Assembly (NCBI GenBank): GCA_016840945.1 | Contig: JAEORJ010000097.1 | Coordinates: forward strand, 1-46,520 | From: Candidatus Gerdarchaeota archaeon | GTDB lineage: Archaea; Asgardarchaeota; Heimdallarchaeia; JABLTI01 | DNA: 46,520 nt | Direction of reading: 5' to 3' | Shown: positions 34,300 through 42,797 of the stretch, piece after piece | How the letters are laid out: each line of letters starts with the position of its first letter | How positions within the stretch are numbered: position 1 is the stretch's first letter | Notes under the pieces: model-generated | Told to the model about the DNA's origin: nothing | Databases searched by the model: none | Seen by the model: the letters and a program-made list of their open reading frames with translations, nothing else | Position numbers and translations under genes: made by a program

Positions 34300-34340
34300 T
34301 AATCACCGGTTCAAATCCAAAAGTGCCCACCGCATATATT
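34300..34340 (+). repeat. tRNA 3'-end-like site G
   Basis: TAATC-ACCGG-TTCAAAT-CCAAA-AGTGCCC-A-CC is followed by GCATATATTTT. The T-loop is perfect, and two T-stem pairs next to it remain. The downstream flank has lost the CTTCT sequence. Confidence 0.75.
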
Positions 34341-34423
34341 TTCAAGTTAATAGGATTGTAATATTGAGGTGGGGATTATGAATAGTTTTGATCATTATAT
34401 TAGAATGAAAAGAAATCTCAAAA

Positions 34424-35188
34424 TTAAGACTTCTCTGAGAGTAATTTTATCATATCACTTAGAAATGGATTATCACTAACAAGTTTCAAAGCGTTTTTTT
34501 GATTAATTGCTTCGATTTCTTCAGGAGTTGTTCCACGTATTTTTGCAGTGCGTTCTAGCATTTCTTGGAAGACAATTGAAGGAGGTTTAAAATCTTCTCT
34601 TGGAAGAACATCTATCTCGAGAATAAGCAAGTCGTCAGGAATCAACTTCAATTTTTCCTCGTCGTATCTGGGACCAATGGAATAGTAATATCCAGCATCG
34701 GTAACATCCTTCATCAAATCAATATCACCGGAATACGCGTGGAAAATGATTTTCTTTGCTTTGTAACTATGGACTATTTCAAAGCTTTCACGTTCTTTGC
34801 CACGAAAGTGACAGTTCATAACCTTGTTATTCTTCTCAGCTTCCTTGAGATAAATCTCGAACAAAGGTAATTGATAAGGGATGCTTTCCTTCTCTCGAGT
34901 ATATTTCTCATCAAGCCCAATTTCTCCCAATAAGGGGGATTCTGCAGCGAGTTTAGCTATCAAGTCAAATTGATCAACGACTTTATGAGCATACCATGGT
35001 AGAACACCAAATGATGGGAAGAGATACTCAGATTTCTTGCACCGTTCCAAAACTACTTCATAAGTTGGAAGGTCGCAAGATTGAACCCAAGTAACAATCT
35101 TGTTTTTAGTGATATCTTCTATCACTAAATCTAATTTATCCTCATCAAAATACGGATCATGCAAATGCAGGTGTGTGTCAACAAACAT
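34424..35188 (-). CDS. TatD-related metal-dependent hydrolase
   Basis: This is an amidohydrolase-superfamily barrel with the TatD ligand set: H6 and H8 in DTHLHLH, E89 in LGEIGLD, H127 in CHFRG, H150 in FHAYSG and an Asp in LEIDVLP (TatD usually has ETD). TatD proteins are DNases or other phosphoesterases. The C-terminal part has the family ending EEIEAINQKNALKLV. The length of 254 residues is normal. A methyltransferase gene ends 32 bases upstream of its start on the same strand, so the two are probably co-transcribed. Confidence 0.87.
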   Translation of the reverse strand: MFVDTHLHLHDPYFDEDKLDLVIEDITKNKIVTWVQSCDLPTYEVVLERCKKSEYLFPSFGVLPWYAHKVVDQFDLIAKLAAESPLLGEIGLDEKYTREKESIPYQLPLFEIYLKEAEKNNKVMNCHFRGKERESFEIVHSYKAKKIIFHAYSGDIDLMKDVTDAGYYYSIGPRYDEEKLKLIPDDLLILEIDVLPREDFKPPSIVFQEMLERTAKIRGTTPEEIEAINQKNALKLVSDNPFLSDMIKLLSEKS

Positions 35189-35219
35189 TTAGTTCTAATT
35201 CTCCTTTTATTGGTATCTT

Positions 35220-35846
35220 TTATTTCTTTTGCGTTATATAATCTATTGTGATAATCTGGTCTTTTTCATCATTGTTAGTGAAGTCAATGATTGTTTTTCC
35301 TTTGTACAGTAGTTTTAATCCAGTAAAGAGTTCATCCGCTTCATCATAGTTATAAAAGGAATGAAAAGTATCTTCAAATCCATGTTTACCTGCTAGAGTG
35401 ACATCTAGCACTTCATTATCACCGATGTCTTTTCCCTGGTTTTTGAAATCTGAATCAGTTGATTGAAAATTAATATACAGTAAACCACCTTTCTTCAAAA
35501 CTCGAAGCATTTCTTTGACAGCTATTTTAGTTCCGGCTTTCGTAAGATGCTCAATCGAGTTATAAGAATATACAAAACTAAATGACTCATCTTCAAAAGG
35601 CAATTCTCGTATATCTGCTTTAATTATATTATACTCAAGGTTATTTTCTTCTGCGTATTTTTGCGCTCTCACTATCTGAGTGTTAGAAATCTCCACTCCA
35701 TGTGCTTCGTATCCCCGCTCACTGAAAACAGCTATTTTTGGTCTGGTCCCACCTGCACCGCAATCCAAAATCTTCTTTTCTAAGTCACTCTTCTCAGTGA
35801 ATGCATAAAATCTCTCAATTTCCTGTGGGACAGTAAAGGATACCAT
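35220..35846 (-). CDS. Class I SAM-dependent methyltransferase
   Basis: Motif I is KILDCGAGGTRPKI at about 25-38, followed by an acidic residue at the end of strand 2 (YEAHGVEIS). ADIRELPFEDESFSFVYSYNSIEHL follows at about 78-102, and then the post-motif strand LKKGGLLYINF. This is the Methyltransf_11 pattern, often used for small molecules or lipids. The acceptor is unknown. It starts at ATG 35846 and precedes the TatD-like gene with 31 bases between them. Confidence 0.9.
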   Translation of the reverse strand: MVSFTVPQEIERFYAFTEKSDLEKKILDCGAGGTRPKIAVFSERGYEAHGVEISNTQIVRAQKYAEENNLEYNIIKADIRELPFEDESFSFVYSYNSIEHLTKAGTKIAVKEMLRVLKKGGLLYINFQSTDSDFKNQGKDIGDNEVLDVTLAGKHGFEDTFHSFYNYDEADELFTGLKLLYKGKTIIDFTNNDEKDQIITIDYITQKK

Positions 35847-35986
35847 GGCAAATTAAAATTACTTTTTTTGTTTTAAATTATTTATCACTCTTGGATTACA
35901 TTTTTTCTTTCTAATAATCCTTCAAAAAGCATAATCTTTAATTAAAAACAGTAATTTTTTATGAAAATACCAACATATCTAATGAT

Positions 35987-37642
35987 GTGTTTAAATTGAA
36001 CTTGGAAACAGATATTTTAATTATTGGTGGTGGTAGTGCAGGTAGTTTAGCAGCGATAACAGCTAAAGAAGAGAATCCTGATATCGACGTTCTAATTGTA
36101 GAGAAGGGGGATATTCATAGAAGTGGTTCCATTGCCATGGGAATGGATGCTTTAAATATTGTTGTGCAACCAGAAGTAAATACCCCGGAACAATATGTGA
36201 ATTCTGCAATTATAGCTACTGAAGGAATTTTAGATTATAAAACAAGTTATATCATGGCAAAGAGGAGTTATTCAATTTTAAAACGGTTAGAGAGTTGGGG
36301 GGTAAATTTCCCAAAGAATGATCAAAACGAATATATCTCTTTACAAGTTCATGCAAAGGGTAAATTCCTGGTAGAAATGGATTCACCAAATCTTAAGCTT
36401 ATTTTAGCTGATAAAATAAACAATTCTGGCGCTCGAATTTTAAATCGAACAATGATTACAAACCTCTTAGCTTCAAACGGGCATGTGTATGGTGCAATGG
36501 GATTTAATATTAGATCGGGAGAATTTATCGCAATATCAGCAAAAGCGACGATTCTAGCTAATGGTGGTTGTGCACGATTTTCTCTCCCAAATTCAGGTTA
36601 TCTTTATGGCACATTTGATTATCCTGGAAATGCTGGCGATGGTTATTCTTTAGCTTATCGTGCAGGAGCTCAATTGACGGGTTTTGAATACACCAATTGT
36701 TCACCCCTAATTAAAGATGTTAACATCCCATTACTTTATATAACTTTAACTTGAGGTGCTAAAGTAATAAATGCTTTTGGTAATGAAATTAAACTTGAAC
36801 ATGTGTCAACTCAAACAATGTTAAAAGAACTACGTGAAGGCAGAGGACCAATTTTTATTAAATTAAACCATCTACCAGAAGAGAAAATTCAGGAAATAGA
36901 GCGAATTCTTTTCTCAACTGAACGTCCAATACAGAAACGATTTTGGAAAAATAGAGACATTGATTTTAGAACTGGATTAATTGAATTAGGAACAACTGAA
37001 TATCAATTGTGTGGTGGTCATGGTCTAACAGGTGTAGTTGTAAATGAAAAAACCGAAACAACATTAAAAGGACTCTTTGCAGCAGGCGATGTTGCTTGTG
37101 TACCTTTACAACATTTAACAGGAGCATTTGTTTTTGGGGAAATAGCTGCTGAGAATGCTGTCAAGTTTATCAAGGAAAATGATCGTTGTGAAATTAACGA
37201 ACAAACTGTTGAATTAGAAAAAGAAAGACTATCTAAGCTTATAAAGGATAAAGGAACAGAAAAGTCAATTATCCTTGAAGAATTTGAATATAAAATCCGA
37301 AGAGTAATAAGTGATTATGTTGTACCACCAAAAAATGAACAAAAATTACGCCAAGCTTTATGGTGGATTCCAAGGTTTAGAGAAGAAATTAACAAAGTTC
37401 AACTTAACGATCATCATGAATTAAGCAGGCTTTTAGAAATAGAATTCATCTTAGATTGTGCTGAGCTTTCAACCTATGCATCTCTTGAACGAAAAGAAAG
37501 CCGTTGGGGATGGTTCCATTATAGGACAGATTTCCCTCAAAAAGACGATTCGAATTGGCTAAAGCATGTTATACTAGAAAAGGGAGAGAAATCTGGTGAG
37601 ATAAAAATCTCGCTAGTATCAATTGAAACTAAAGGTGATTGA
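35987..37642 (+). CDS. Fumarate-reductase/AprA-like FAD flavoprotein with an in-frame TGA at 36752
   Basis: The N-terminus has the FAD dinucleotide motif IIGGGSAGSLAA and a GSIAMGMDALN block. The middle has ILANGGCARFS and NAGDGYSLAYRAGAQLTGFEYTNCSP. After the TGA the same frame continues with GAKVINAFGNE, then GLTGVVVNEKTETTLKGLFAAGDV and a helical C-domain. The frame is intact over 552 codons apart from that single TGA (36752-36754). The family oxidises or reduces dicarboxylates or similar substrates with electrons passed to a ferredoxin-like subunit, which is the next gene. It is either a pseudogene or a recoded gene. An independent start for the second half (GTG 36803) lacks support. The start codon is uncertain (TTG 35987). 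Confidence 0.75.
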
Positions 37643-37645
37643 ATA

Positions 37646-37840
37646 ATGCCATTAATAATTGATGATAATCTGTGTAATAATTGTGGGATATGTGTAGAAC
37701 GTTGCCCTATGGATGTTATAAGATGAGATGAAAATGGATTACCATATATAAAATATGATGAATGTTGGTATTGTGGTGTTTGTGAAGAGGATTGCCCTGA
37801 AAATGCCTTGAAAGTTGAAATACCTTATCTTGTTAAATGA
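37646..37840 (+). CDS. AprB-like 2[4Fe-4S] ferredoxin subunit with an in-frame TGA at 37724
   Basis: From ATG 37646 the frame reads a first cluster motif C10-x2-C13-x2-C16-x3-C20-P, then PMDVIR, a TGA codon (37724-37726), and DENGLPYIKYDECWYCGVCEEDCPENAL. The last stretch holds the second complete motif, and the gene ends at TGA 37838-37840. Both clusters and the linker match the ferredoxin subunit that pairs with AprA/FrdA-like flavoproteins. It begins three bases after the flavoprotein stop, so the two form an operon. The single internal TGA falls in the loop where relatives usually have a hydrophobic residue. It is a decayed or recoded gene. Confidence 0.72.
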
Positions 37841-37849
37841 GTAATGAAA

Positions 37850-37872
37850 AAAGGAATCAATTTGATTCCTTT
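37850..37872. terminator. Stem-loop between convergent genes
   Basis: AAAGGAATC pairs with GATTCCTTT around AATTT (nine pairs). It lies just after the ferredoxin stop and overlaps the last codons of the opposing SBBP gene. It would work in either direction. Confidence 0.55.
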
Positions 37873-39797
37873 CTTCTTTTCCGTACAATAAATACCAGTA
37901 TAGGTAAGTTTACAATAAAAGCTAGAAATCCATAAGTTGAAATTTGACTCGTTGGGCTTGTAGGTGTGGGGGTGGGTGTAGGTGTTGGCGTAGGTGCTGT
38001 TCCTATAATAATTTCATAATATTGTGTTTCATTATCATCTATTGCTATATTTTCAGATAATGAATCATCAATAGCTTTAATATAATATCTGATGACATCA
38101 TTACTATTGAATGGTCCTATAGATTTTGTATAATTATTTTCAATGACATTTATCATTTCACTATCGATCCATGATTGTTCATTTATACTATATGAGAGTA
38201 TTACAGAATCTATTCCATTAGTGTCATTTGCTGTACAACTTATGGTAATACTATCCTCATTAGTTGGTGATGATGGATCGTGAGAAATATTAGTTATTGT
38301 TGGGTTAATATAATCTTCAATATCAGTAAATTTCGTGATAAAAGCATCTGGATAACCACCACCAAAAGTACTATTGTAAGCATTAAATGTAGGAAAGTCG
38401 CTAGATCTAGTATAACCTGTTATAATGCAACTACTATTAATTGCTGCAATACCATATCCAAAATCATAATCATTTCCACCAAGATAAGAACTCCAGAGAA
38501 GTTCACCATCTAAAGTGAATTTTGCTATAAATAAATCATCATAAAGGTAAGATAATTTTGAAGTTTGAAATCCATGTTCAACTGGAAAATCATCTGAGAG
38601 AGTGCGACCTGTAATATAGATTGAATTATCAGTTGAAACTGTAATATCCCTTGCACAATCATCATAACCACTTCCCCCTAGGTATGTGCTCCAAATAATA
38701 GAATCATTAGCAGCAAATTTGGTGATAAAAGCATCATAATAAGCGTTATATGAGTCATCGTAAGCATTCAATATTGGGAAATTATCTGATTTTGTATCTC
38801 CTGTAACATAGCAATTTCCTTCTATATCCACAATTACACTTTCACCGCTGTCTATTGCTGAACCACCCAAAAAAGTACTCATCAAAAGAGAACCATTAGT
38901 GTCGAACTTTGTTACATAAGCATCCAAATTACCACCAAAAGTGTCGTAATTAGCATTAAAAGTCGGAAACGTGTTTGATCCTGTTCTACCAGTGACAAAA
39001 CAAGAGCCATCTACACTCACTGCAATATCTTTCCCGATATCTTCCAGTTTCCCTCCAAGAAAGGTGCTCCATAAAATCGTACCATTATCAGAGAATTTAG
39101 CAACAAAGACATCAAAATCACCACCATGAGTGCTATTAAAGGCATCAATCATGGGAAAATCACTTGATTTTGTCTCTCCAGTAACAAAACAGCTACCATC
39201 AGTATCCACAGCAATACCAAAACCATGATCATCATTAGTTCCACCCAAATAAGAGCTCCAGAGGAGGGTACCATTCGCAGCAAATTTAGTTACAAAAGCA
39301 TCATAGTAATTTTCGCCATTAAAGGTACTATAAGAGGCATTTTGAGTCGGGAAATCTTTTGATGAAGTATATCCTGTTACATAACAATCACCATTATCTG
39401 CTAATGCAATGCCACGTCCATGATCAAACATACTACCTCCTAAATAAGTAGACCATAGAAGTGTTTCATTAAATGCAAATTTCGATACAAAAACATCAGC
39501 ACTATATGCACCATTTAATGTAGGATCAAAAGCATTTTTAGTAGGGAAATTATTTGAATAAGTATCCCCAACAATATAAAAGCTTCCATCACTGGTTACA
39601 GCAATATCATATCCAGTATCACCATTGGATCCACCAAAGTAAGTACTAAAGTCCATTGAAACAGCTGATTTGATTGTCAGCTCATTTTCATGTTCTAATA
39701 ATTGACTTTTTGTAGTCATACATCCTAAAATAGGTAAAATCCCCAACAAAATCAAAAAAAATATACTTTTAATTATTCTAGTAATGTTTTTAATCAT
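37857..39797 (-). CDS. Secreted SBBP-repeat (beta-propeller) surface protein with Pro-Thr stalk and C-terminal anchor
   Basis: A signal peptide (about 8-30) is followed by about eight SBBP repeats of 50-55 residues. Their pattern is WSTYLGGSxxDxGxxIAVxxDGSxYVTGxTxSxxFPT, and they probably form a beta-propeller. A domain of about 90 residues rich in strands follows (NPTITNISHDPSSPTNEDSI), like an Ig or Y_Y_Y-type module. Next comes a PTPTPT linker (about 610-625), a transmembrane helix (YGFLAFIVNLPILVFIV) and RKRRKE. The layout is that of an archaeal cell-surface protein tethered by its C-terminus. No tRNA-like site lies directly beyond its stop. Confidence 0.88.
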   Translation of the reverse strand: MIKNITRIIKSIFFLILLGILPILGCMTTKSQLLEHENELTIKSAVSMDFSTYFGGSNGDTGYDIAVTSDGSFYIVGDTYSNNFPTKNAFDPTLNGAYSADVFVSKFAFNETLLWSTYLGGSMFDHGRGIALADNGDCYVTGYTSSKDFPTQNASYSTFNGENYYDAFVTKFAANGTLLWSSYLGGTNDDHGFGIAVDTDGSCFVTGETKSSDFPMIDAFNSTHGGDFDVFVAKFSDNGTILWSTFLGGKLEDIGKDIAVSVDGSCFVTGRTGSNTFPTFNANYDTFGGNLDAYVTKFDTNGSLLMSTFLGGSAIDSGESVIVDIEGNCYVTGDTKSDNFPILNAYDDSYNAYYDAFITKFAANDSIIWSTYLGGSGYDDCARDITVSTDNSIYITGRTLSDDFPVEHGFQTSKLSYLYDDLFIAKFTLDGELLWSSYLGGNDYDFGYGIAAINSSCIITGYTRSSDFPTFNAYNSTFGGGYPDAFITKFTDIEDYINPTITNISHDPSSPTNEDSITISCTANDTNGIDSVILSYSINEQSWIDSEMINVIENNYTKSIGPFNSNDVIRYYIKAIDDSLSENIAIDDNETQYYEIIIGTAPTPTPTPTPTPTSPTSQISTYGFLAFIVNLPILVFIVRKRRKESN

Positions 39798-40047
39798 ATT
39801 TCTCTGTTAAATCATTTTTATATACGCTAAAAAACTTTTTTTTTTGGGATTTTTCACTTTAATATTTAGTATAAGTGTAAAAAAATAGGTTTTTAAAAAA
39901 TTTTAATTGAAAATTATTTCTCATTTGAATCTTTATTCTTACCTTTTAAATTCACTATTTACTCCATAAATAATATCAAATCTGCTCTTTCGTAATAGAT
40001 CATAAATAGGATAGATTAGCTCGAAAGAAATTTTTTTTTCAATTTCC

Positions 40048-40090
40048 ATAGGTAATTTAACCCCGGATAGTTCTACCACTTCTTTTATTT
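40048..40090 (+). repeat. tRNA 3'-end-like site I, within a 370-base gene-free stretch
   Basis: GGTAATTTAACCCCGGA, then TAGTTCT, A and CCA are followed by CTTCTTTTATTT. The T-loop is disturbed but the CCA and pyrimidine flank are well kept. The rest of 39798-40168 is A/T-rich with long T-runs and shows no gene. Confidence 0.6.
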
Positions 40091-40168
40091 AGTATATTTA
40101 GTTTGGCTTCTTTCTTTCATTCATTTGTAAATTACAAGTTTTTTATTCTATAACACTTTACTTCAATT

Positions 40169-40372
40169 ATGAATAAAATTAATTTGCAATCTATAATCAC
40201 TTGTCCAAACTGTGGATTCAAAAAAGAGGAAACTATGCCTTTAAACTACTGCCAATTCAAATACAAATGCTCGAATTGTGGTGTGATTTTAATTCCCAAA
40301 TCTGGTGATTGCTGTGTCTTTTGTTCTTATGGTACAAAGAAATGTCCACCACTGCAAAAAAATAGCAAGTAA
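40169..40372 (+). CDS. GDCCVxC-type small Cys-rich protein
   Basis: The protein has 67 residues. CPNCGFKKEETMP and YCQFKYKCSNCG form an N-terminal zinc-ribbon-like pair of knuckles. The C-terminus holds GDCCVFCSYGTKKCPPLQ, the signature of the family known as GDCCVxC domain (seleno)proteins, some of which carry selenocysteine in this motif. Here every position is Cys. Related proteins are often found with mercury or other heavy-metal transport genes, though none is nearby. The start is ATG 40169. It is the sole gene between tRNA-like sites I and J. Confidence 0.85.
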   Translation: MNKINLQSIITCPNCGFKKEETMPLNYCQFKYKCSNCGVILIPKSGDCCVFCSYGTKKCPPLQKNSK

Positions 40373-40391
40373 TTTTTTTTAAGTAGTAACT

Positions 40392-40435
40392 AGGGATTTC
40401 TGGTTTAAATCTAGAAGGATTCACCATTTCTATTT
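40392..40435 (+). repeat. tRNA 3'-end-like site J
   Basis: TCTGG-TTTAAAT-CTAGA gives five T-stem pairs, followed by AGGATTC, A, CCA and TTTCTATTTC. The 5' stem is identical to the intact tRNA, while two 3' stem bases differ yet still pair. The next minus-strand gene ends 52 bases after the CCA. Confidence 0.8.
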
Positions 40436-40477
40436 CATGAGATTATAAATTTGAAACAGTTTCCTTGCTTACATTGA

Positions 40478-41191
40478 TTATGTTATTTCATTATTTACTT
40501 TGACCAACTCTAAGTTCATTTCAGTATTCTTTTCTGCAAATAGAAGTATAACAGCAAATACGATAACCCAAAGTAAATATCCATAGATATTTATCCTTTC
40601 CATAATACCAACCCAAGAATTAGATCGTTCTACAATTACCTCGAGTCCAATAAGGAAGCTTATAAGAGCTGGCACAGCAAATGTTAGTAGTATTCCTATT
40701 GCAAAGAAACGGAACCAATTCTTAAATGCTGTAATTGTTAGTCCTATAGCAAAAAGAATTAGAATAACCCCTATAACAGAAAAAATAACATGCATGGTAT
40801 CAGTGTAGTTTTTTTCTGCATCATTTAAATGTATAGGAAAGAACAAAGTTGTTATTAATCCAGTAATGCCAATTCCTTCAAGTAAGTATCCCACCATTTG
40901 GATAGTTTTCTTTTTATTAGCAGAGATCCATACGCCAAATCCAAAAGCAATTACAAGCAAATTATCTACTATAAAAAATGGAAAAACGATAAATCTGGAT
41001 GGTGAACCAATTGCTGTTAACTCACTTACGTATTGCGCTGTAAAATCATAACCTTCCCAAAGTATTCCTCCTATTATGTCTGTTGAAACATAAAGTATTG
41101 AAGAAAGTATACCACAAGTAAGTAGTATTTTTTCTAAAATACCACTAATTTTTGCCAAATCTATAATTCCTCTTTTAATAAGGGATTGCAA
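40478..41191 (-). CDS. DUF998-family integral membrane protein
   Basis: Six hydrophobic helices span 237 residues. The family-like phrase YDFTAQYVSELTAIGSPSR follows the first helix, and later segments include FPIHLNDAEKNYTDTMHVIFSVIG, where DUF998 proteins have a conserved His and acidic residues. The function of the family is not established. It begins 12 bases after the stop of the upstream serine-hydrolase gene, so the two are co-transcribed and possibly work together. Confidence 0.85.
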   Translation of the reverse strand: MQSLIKRGIIDLAKISGILEKILLTCGILSSILYVSTDIIGGILWEGYDFTAQYVSELTAIGSPSRFIVFPFFIVDNLLVIAFGFGVWISANKKKTIQMVGYLLEGIGITGLITTLFFPIHLNDAEKNYTDTMHVIFSVIGVILILFAIGLTITAFKNWFRFFAIGILLTFAVPALISFLIGLEVIVERSNSWVGIMERINIYGYLLWVIVFAVILLFAEKNTEMNLELVKVNNEIT

Positions 41192-41203
41192 TTTATGTTT
41201 TTG

Positions 41204-42391
41204 TTATTTATTTAATTTGCTGATGGACTCATTCATAGCTTTGCGAAGGGCAATATCTCTCGGGTCTTTTAAAGCCAATCCCATTCCATTAGGAGTATAC
41301 GCATAACCAATCTTAGCCTCTGGATCAGCAAAACCAAATGAACCACCTGATCCAGGCATGCCAAATGAACTGGGTGACCCAAATGGATCTTTTGATTGTG
41401 ATTTAACAAAACCAAGTGAGAATGGTAGATCTGATTTCATAACTTTATCATGGAATCCCTTTGTTGGAGCAATTGGCGGTGCCATTAATTGTTGAAGTGT
41501 TTCTTCTTTTAATCCAAGCTCTTTTCCACCTGTAGCAAAAACGCTGTAAACTTGAGCAATAGCTCTTGCTGTACCTACACCACCTCCTGATGGTGCTTCA
41601 AAATTACGTGCATAAATGTGTTGCTCATCCAAAGAAATATCTGTCCCTAAAAGTGATTTTCGTAGTACTGAACTTGGGTTCATTCCACTGATAACAAAAG
41701 AGAACGGCATACTACGAATAGCTGATAAACCAAATTTGGCTAACCTAAGTATGGCCAACCTTGAATTGGGAATTTCTTCTGGAAGCCGTATGTAAAGGTC
41801 TAGTCCTAATGGTGTAGCAATCTCATCCTGAAAATATTGCCCTATTGTACGTTTTTTAGGATCGACCCTTCGCAAGAGTTCATTTTGATAGTATCCAAGA
41901 GTGATTGCATGATATCCTTGATACATTCCTGGTTTCCATGCTGGTTTCTGTTTTGCTAATACTACTGCTAATTTATCAAGATCTGCTATTAAATTTTTAT
42001 CATTTTGATTCTCAATTGAATAAAGTCCTGCTTGGTGTGCTAATAATTGTCTAATGGTAATATTCTCTTTACCTTGTTGTGCAAACTCGGGCCAATATTT
42101 TGATATACGTTCATCATAATCAAATAATCCTCTTGATTGAGCAAGTGCTAGAGCAAGTGCAGATAATCCTTTGGTAGTTGACCAAACAATAACCATGGTG
42201 TTTTCTTCCCATGGTTCTCCAGTGGCTTCATTTCTTATACCGCCCCAAAGGTCAACTACTTTTTCACCTTGATAATAAATACAGCATGCAGCTCCAAGCT
42301 CATTTCGGTTTTGAAAATTTTCAATGAAAGCTTTCTCTACATCCTCAAATTCGGGCTTTACGAATCCTGAAATTGAATCTAAAATTGACAT
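41204..42391 (-). CDS. Beta-lactamase-fold esterase (EstB-like), 395 residues
   Basis: The catalytic S71-x-x-K74 is in VWSTTKGLSA, and the Tyr of motif two is in YHAITLGYYQNEL. The C-terminal MPGSGGSFGFADPEAKIGYAYTPNGMG is typical of the EstB/class C esterase group. The length and the early WGGIRNEATGEPWEENT block also match that group. These enzymes act on esters rather than beta-lactams. No signal peptide is visible. It is distinct from the serine hydrolase at 31537-32907, with which it shares only the fold motifs. It leads an operon with the DUF998 gene. Confidence 0.9.
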   Translation of the reverse strand: MSILDSISGFVKPEFEDVEKAFIENFQNRNELGAACCIYYQGEKVVDLWGGIRNEATGEPWEENTMVIVWSTTKGLSALALALAQSRGLFDYDERISKYWPEFAQQGKENITIRQLLAHQAGLYSIENQNDKNLIADLDKLAVVLAKQKPAWKPGMYQGYHAITLGYYQNELLRRVDPKKRTIGQYFQDEIATPLGLDLYIRLPEEIPNSRLAILRLAKFGLSAIRSMPFSFVISGMNPSSVLRKSLLGTDISLDEQHIYARNFEAPSGGGVGTARAIAQVYSVFATGGKELGLKEETLQQLMAPPIAPTKGFHDKVMKSDLPFSLGFVKSQSKDPFGSPSSFGMPGSGGSFGFADPEAKIGYAYTPNGMGLALKDPRDIALRKAMNESISKLNK

Positions 42392-42603
42392 TTAAATTGA
42401 TGCTCCTTTGTTTTTATTTTTTTTACCAAATTTAATTATAATTAAACAGTAAAATATGAACTTTTTTGTGAAGATATAGAATTGGGTTTGTTGATAACTA
42501 TTCGAACATATTTTAAATAATACAATATTGGAATAATGAAATCATTTTTTGAATTTAAAATATTGATTATAGAATAGATTTTATAATAAACAATCTTCTT
42601 TTT

Positions 42604-42777
42604 ATGTTAGGTTTTCTCATGTCAATCACACTTAGAGATATTACTTGAATAAGTATAGTTGAAAATTATACAATGAAAAATTTAATCGAAAGTTTAGGCT
42701 TTAAAGAAAATTGCAAAGTTATTCGTTTTCGAGAAAATGGAGAGCCTGAAGAGAAAGAATTCAAGCCTATTCTATAA
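42604..42777 (+). pseudogene. Remnant of a GNAT-like acetyltransferase C-terminus, with in-frame TGA
   Basis: After a TGA at 42646-42648, the frame reads ISIVENYTMKNLIESLGF and continues to TAA 42775-42777. The 'N..MKNLIESLGFKE' pattern is that of the last helix and strand of GNAT acetyltransferases. The 14 codons before the TGA are in the same frame but there is no room for the acetyl-CoA-binding core. This is probably a fragment left by recombination. The remaining gap (42392-42600) shows no gene. Confidence 0.5.
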
Positions 42778-42797
42778 CTGATTGACGATGATTATTA

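Noticed and set aside
36803..37642. Second half of the flavoprotein as an independent gene from GTG 36803
   Set aside because: It starts in the middle of a conserved domain, with no ribosome site, and is in the same frame as the first half.
37800..37860. A tRNA-like site next to the SBBP gene, expected from the array pattern
   Set aside because: Only a plain stem-loop is there; no T-loop, acceptor or CCA can be aligned.
37920..38000. GT-rich tandem repeat as a mobile or regulatory element
   Set aside because: It is the codon-level repeat of the Pro-Thr linker of the SBBP surface protein.
31537..42391. The two beta-lactamase-fold genes as antibiotic-resistance genes
   Set aside because: Both resemble esterase/peptidase branches, and archaea lack the peptidoglycan target.
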